Assembly (NCBI GenBank): GCA_011389605.1
Contig: JAABTZ010000213.1
Span: 1-5,993 of the forward strand
Direction: 5' to 3'
From: Desulfobacteraceae bacterium
GTDB lineage: Bacteria > Desulfobacterota > Desulfobacteria > Desulfobacterales > Desulfosalsimonadaceae
DNA length: 5,993 nt
The notes beneath the pieces are model-generated. The model was not told the origin of the DNA and did not search any database. It saw nothing but the letters and a program-made list of their open reading frames with translations. Below, in pieces: positions 5,291 to 5,993 of this stretch (positions are counted from its first letter, which is position 1; each line of letters opens with the position of its first letter). A program made the position numbers and the translations under genes.

Positions 5291-5993
5291 ATGAAGAAAC
5301 GTTTATTCCGGACACTCCGATATACCGGGGCAATGGCGCTGATCATAATCGGGCTGGCCGCAATTATCGGCACCGGAAGCAGCAGCAGCAGTTCACGGCT
5401 TAACAAATCCACTGAATACGGAACGGTAAAAGGCTATCAGGATGCTGATTCTGCCATAATGGCCTGGCGCGGCATTCCTTTTGCCAAACCACCGGTGGGC
5501 GAACTGAGGTGGAAAGCACCCCAGGACCCCGAGCCATGGTCCGGCGTGCTTGAAGCCACTCAAAGCGGCTCTCCTGCGCTTCAGTTTGAAATGGACCGTA
5601 CCTGGCATCAGACCGGGGAGATTATCGGCAGCGAAGACTGCCTGTATCTTGATATTTACCGGCCTGATTCCAGTGACGCAAACCTTCCGGTTTATTTCTG
5701 GATCCACGGCGGATCAAACAGATTCGGAGGTGCGGCCGGTTATGCCGAAGAAGCCGCGGCCATGGCAGGCAAACTCGATATCGTGGTGGTGCTCACCCAT
5801 TACCGGCTGGGGCCTTTCGGCTGGCTCAGGCACGCGGATCTGCGCGATGACGATATACAAAATTACAGCAATTCCGGAAACTTCGGCACCCTGGACCAGA
5901 TCCAGGCATTGAAATGGGTTCAGGAAAACATTGATGCCTTTGGCGGGGACCCAGAAAACGTTACCATTGCAGGCCAGTCAGCAGGCGGGCATA
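5291..5993 (+). CDS. Type B carboxylesterase (alpha/beta hydrolase), 3'-truncated by the window end
   Basis: The first 234 residues of a carboxylesterase type B family protein are present; full-length members have roughly 500 residues, so about half is missing. The family hydrolyses carboxylic esters with a Ser-Glu-His triad. Visible hallmarks are RGIPFAKPPVGELRW (60-74), the SEDCLYLDIY signature (114-123), the oxyanion-hole HGG (139-141), YRLGPFGW (171-178), the NxGTLDQIQALKWVQENI block (197-214) and the nucleophile elbow GQSAGG with S230. Catalytic Glu and His lie beyond the window. The N-terminus is basic then hydrophobic (about 12-27), followed by a six-serine run; it looks like an exported or membrane-tethered enzyme. 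A lipoprotein cysteine might be expected in this context but is absent (IIGTGSSS). AAAGGAG ends 7 nt before the ATG. The substrate is unknown, and there is no link to the nitrogen genes. Confidence 0.92.
   Translation, partial: MKKRLFRTLRYTGAMALIIIGLAAIIGTGSSSSSSRLNKSTEYGTVKGYQDADSAIMAWRGIPFAKPPVGELRWKAPQDPEPWSGVLEATQSGSPALQFEMDRTWHQTGEIIGSEDCLYLDIYRPDSSDANLPVYFWIHGGSNRFGGAAGYAEEAAAMAGKLDIVVVLTHYRLGPFGWLRHADLRDDDIQNYSNSGNFGTLDQIQALKWVQENIDAFGGDPENVTIAGQSAGGH

Noticed and set aside
5550..5912. 120-codon plus-strand open frame inside the esterase region
   Set aside because: The 5291 frame carries every carboxylesterase motif through this region; the overlapping frame is a shadow.

Overview
The window reads as part of a genome of a strictly anaerobic, respiratory member of the Desulfobacterota (former Deltaproteobacteria), most likely a sulfate reducer of the Desulfobacterales type. 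The basis is a class I hybrid-cluster protein of the Desulfovibrio kind, a high density of multihaem cytochromes c (12 haem-binding motifs in two adjacent genes), and a 'GGCGCCGTAAAAAGT' palindromic repeat of a type I associate with that group. The taxonomic call is inference; there is no rRNA or marker gene here.

Layout. Positions 17-4320 carry four genes, all on the minus strand. In transcription order they are a membrane-anchored tetrahaem NapC/NrfH-type quinol dehydrogenase (3772-4320), a periplasmic octahaem cytochrome of the hydroxylamine oxidoreductase family (2319-3716), tandem intrinsic terminators (2211-2310), hybrid-cluster protein Hcp with its own promoter and a CRP/FNR-type palindrome (446-2077), and a small cupin (17-337). 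From 4498 the genes run on the plus strand: a small VanZ-like membrane protein (4498-4998), a roughly 125-bp palindromic repeat element, and the 5' part of a type B carboxylesterase that runs off the window end (5291-5993).

How the genes may work together. The tetrahaem/octahaem pair has the haoC-haoA arrangement, in which electrons from the quinol pool are passed to a periplasmic HAO-like enzyme proposed to reduce nitrite or NO to hydroxylamine or ammonium. Hcp, coded directly downstream, handles NO and hydroxylamine in the cytoplasm. Together they resemble the 'reverse hydroxylamine:ubiquinone redox module' proposed for Epsilonproteobacteria such as Nautilia, here in a different phylum-level context and with a cupin attached. 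A perfect CTTGAC-N4-GTCAAG palindrome centred about 41.5 bp upstream of the predicted hcp start of transcription suggests nitrosative-stress activation by an HcpR-like regulator. The haoCA unit has an ordinary sigma70-like promoter and no convincing copy of that site, so the two halves may be controlled differently.

The plus-strand side is accessory in character. The VanZ-like gene lies between a truncated and a full copy of the same repeat family, the repeat abuts and supplies part of its stop codon, and the esterase is unrelated to the nitrogen genes. No tRNA, rRNA, CRISPR array or transposase is visible.
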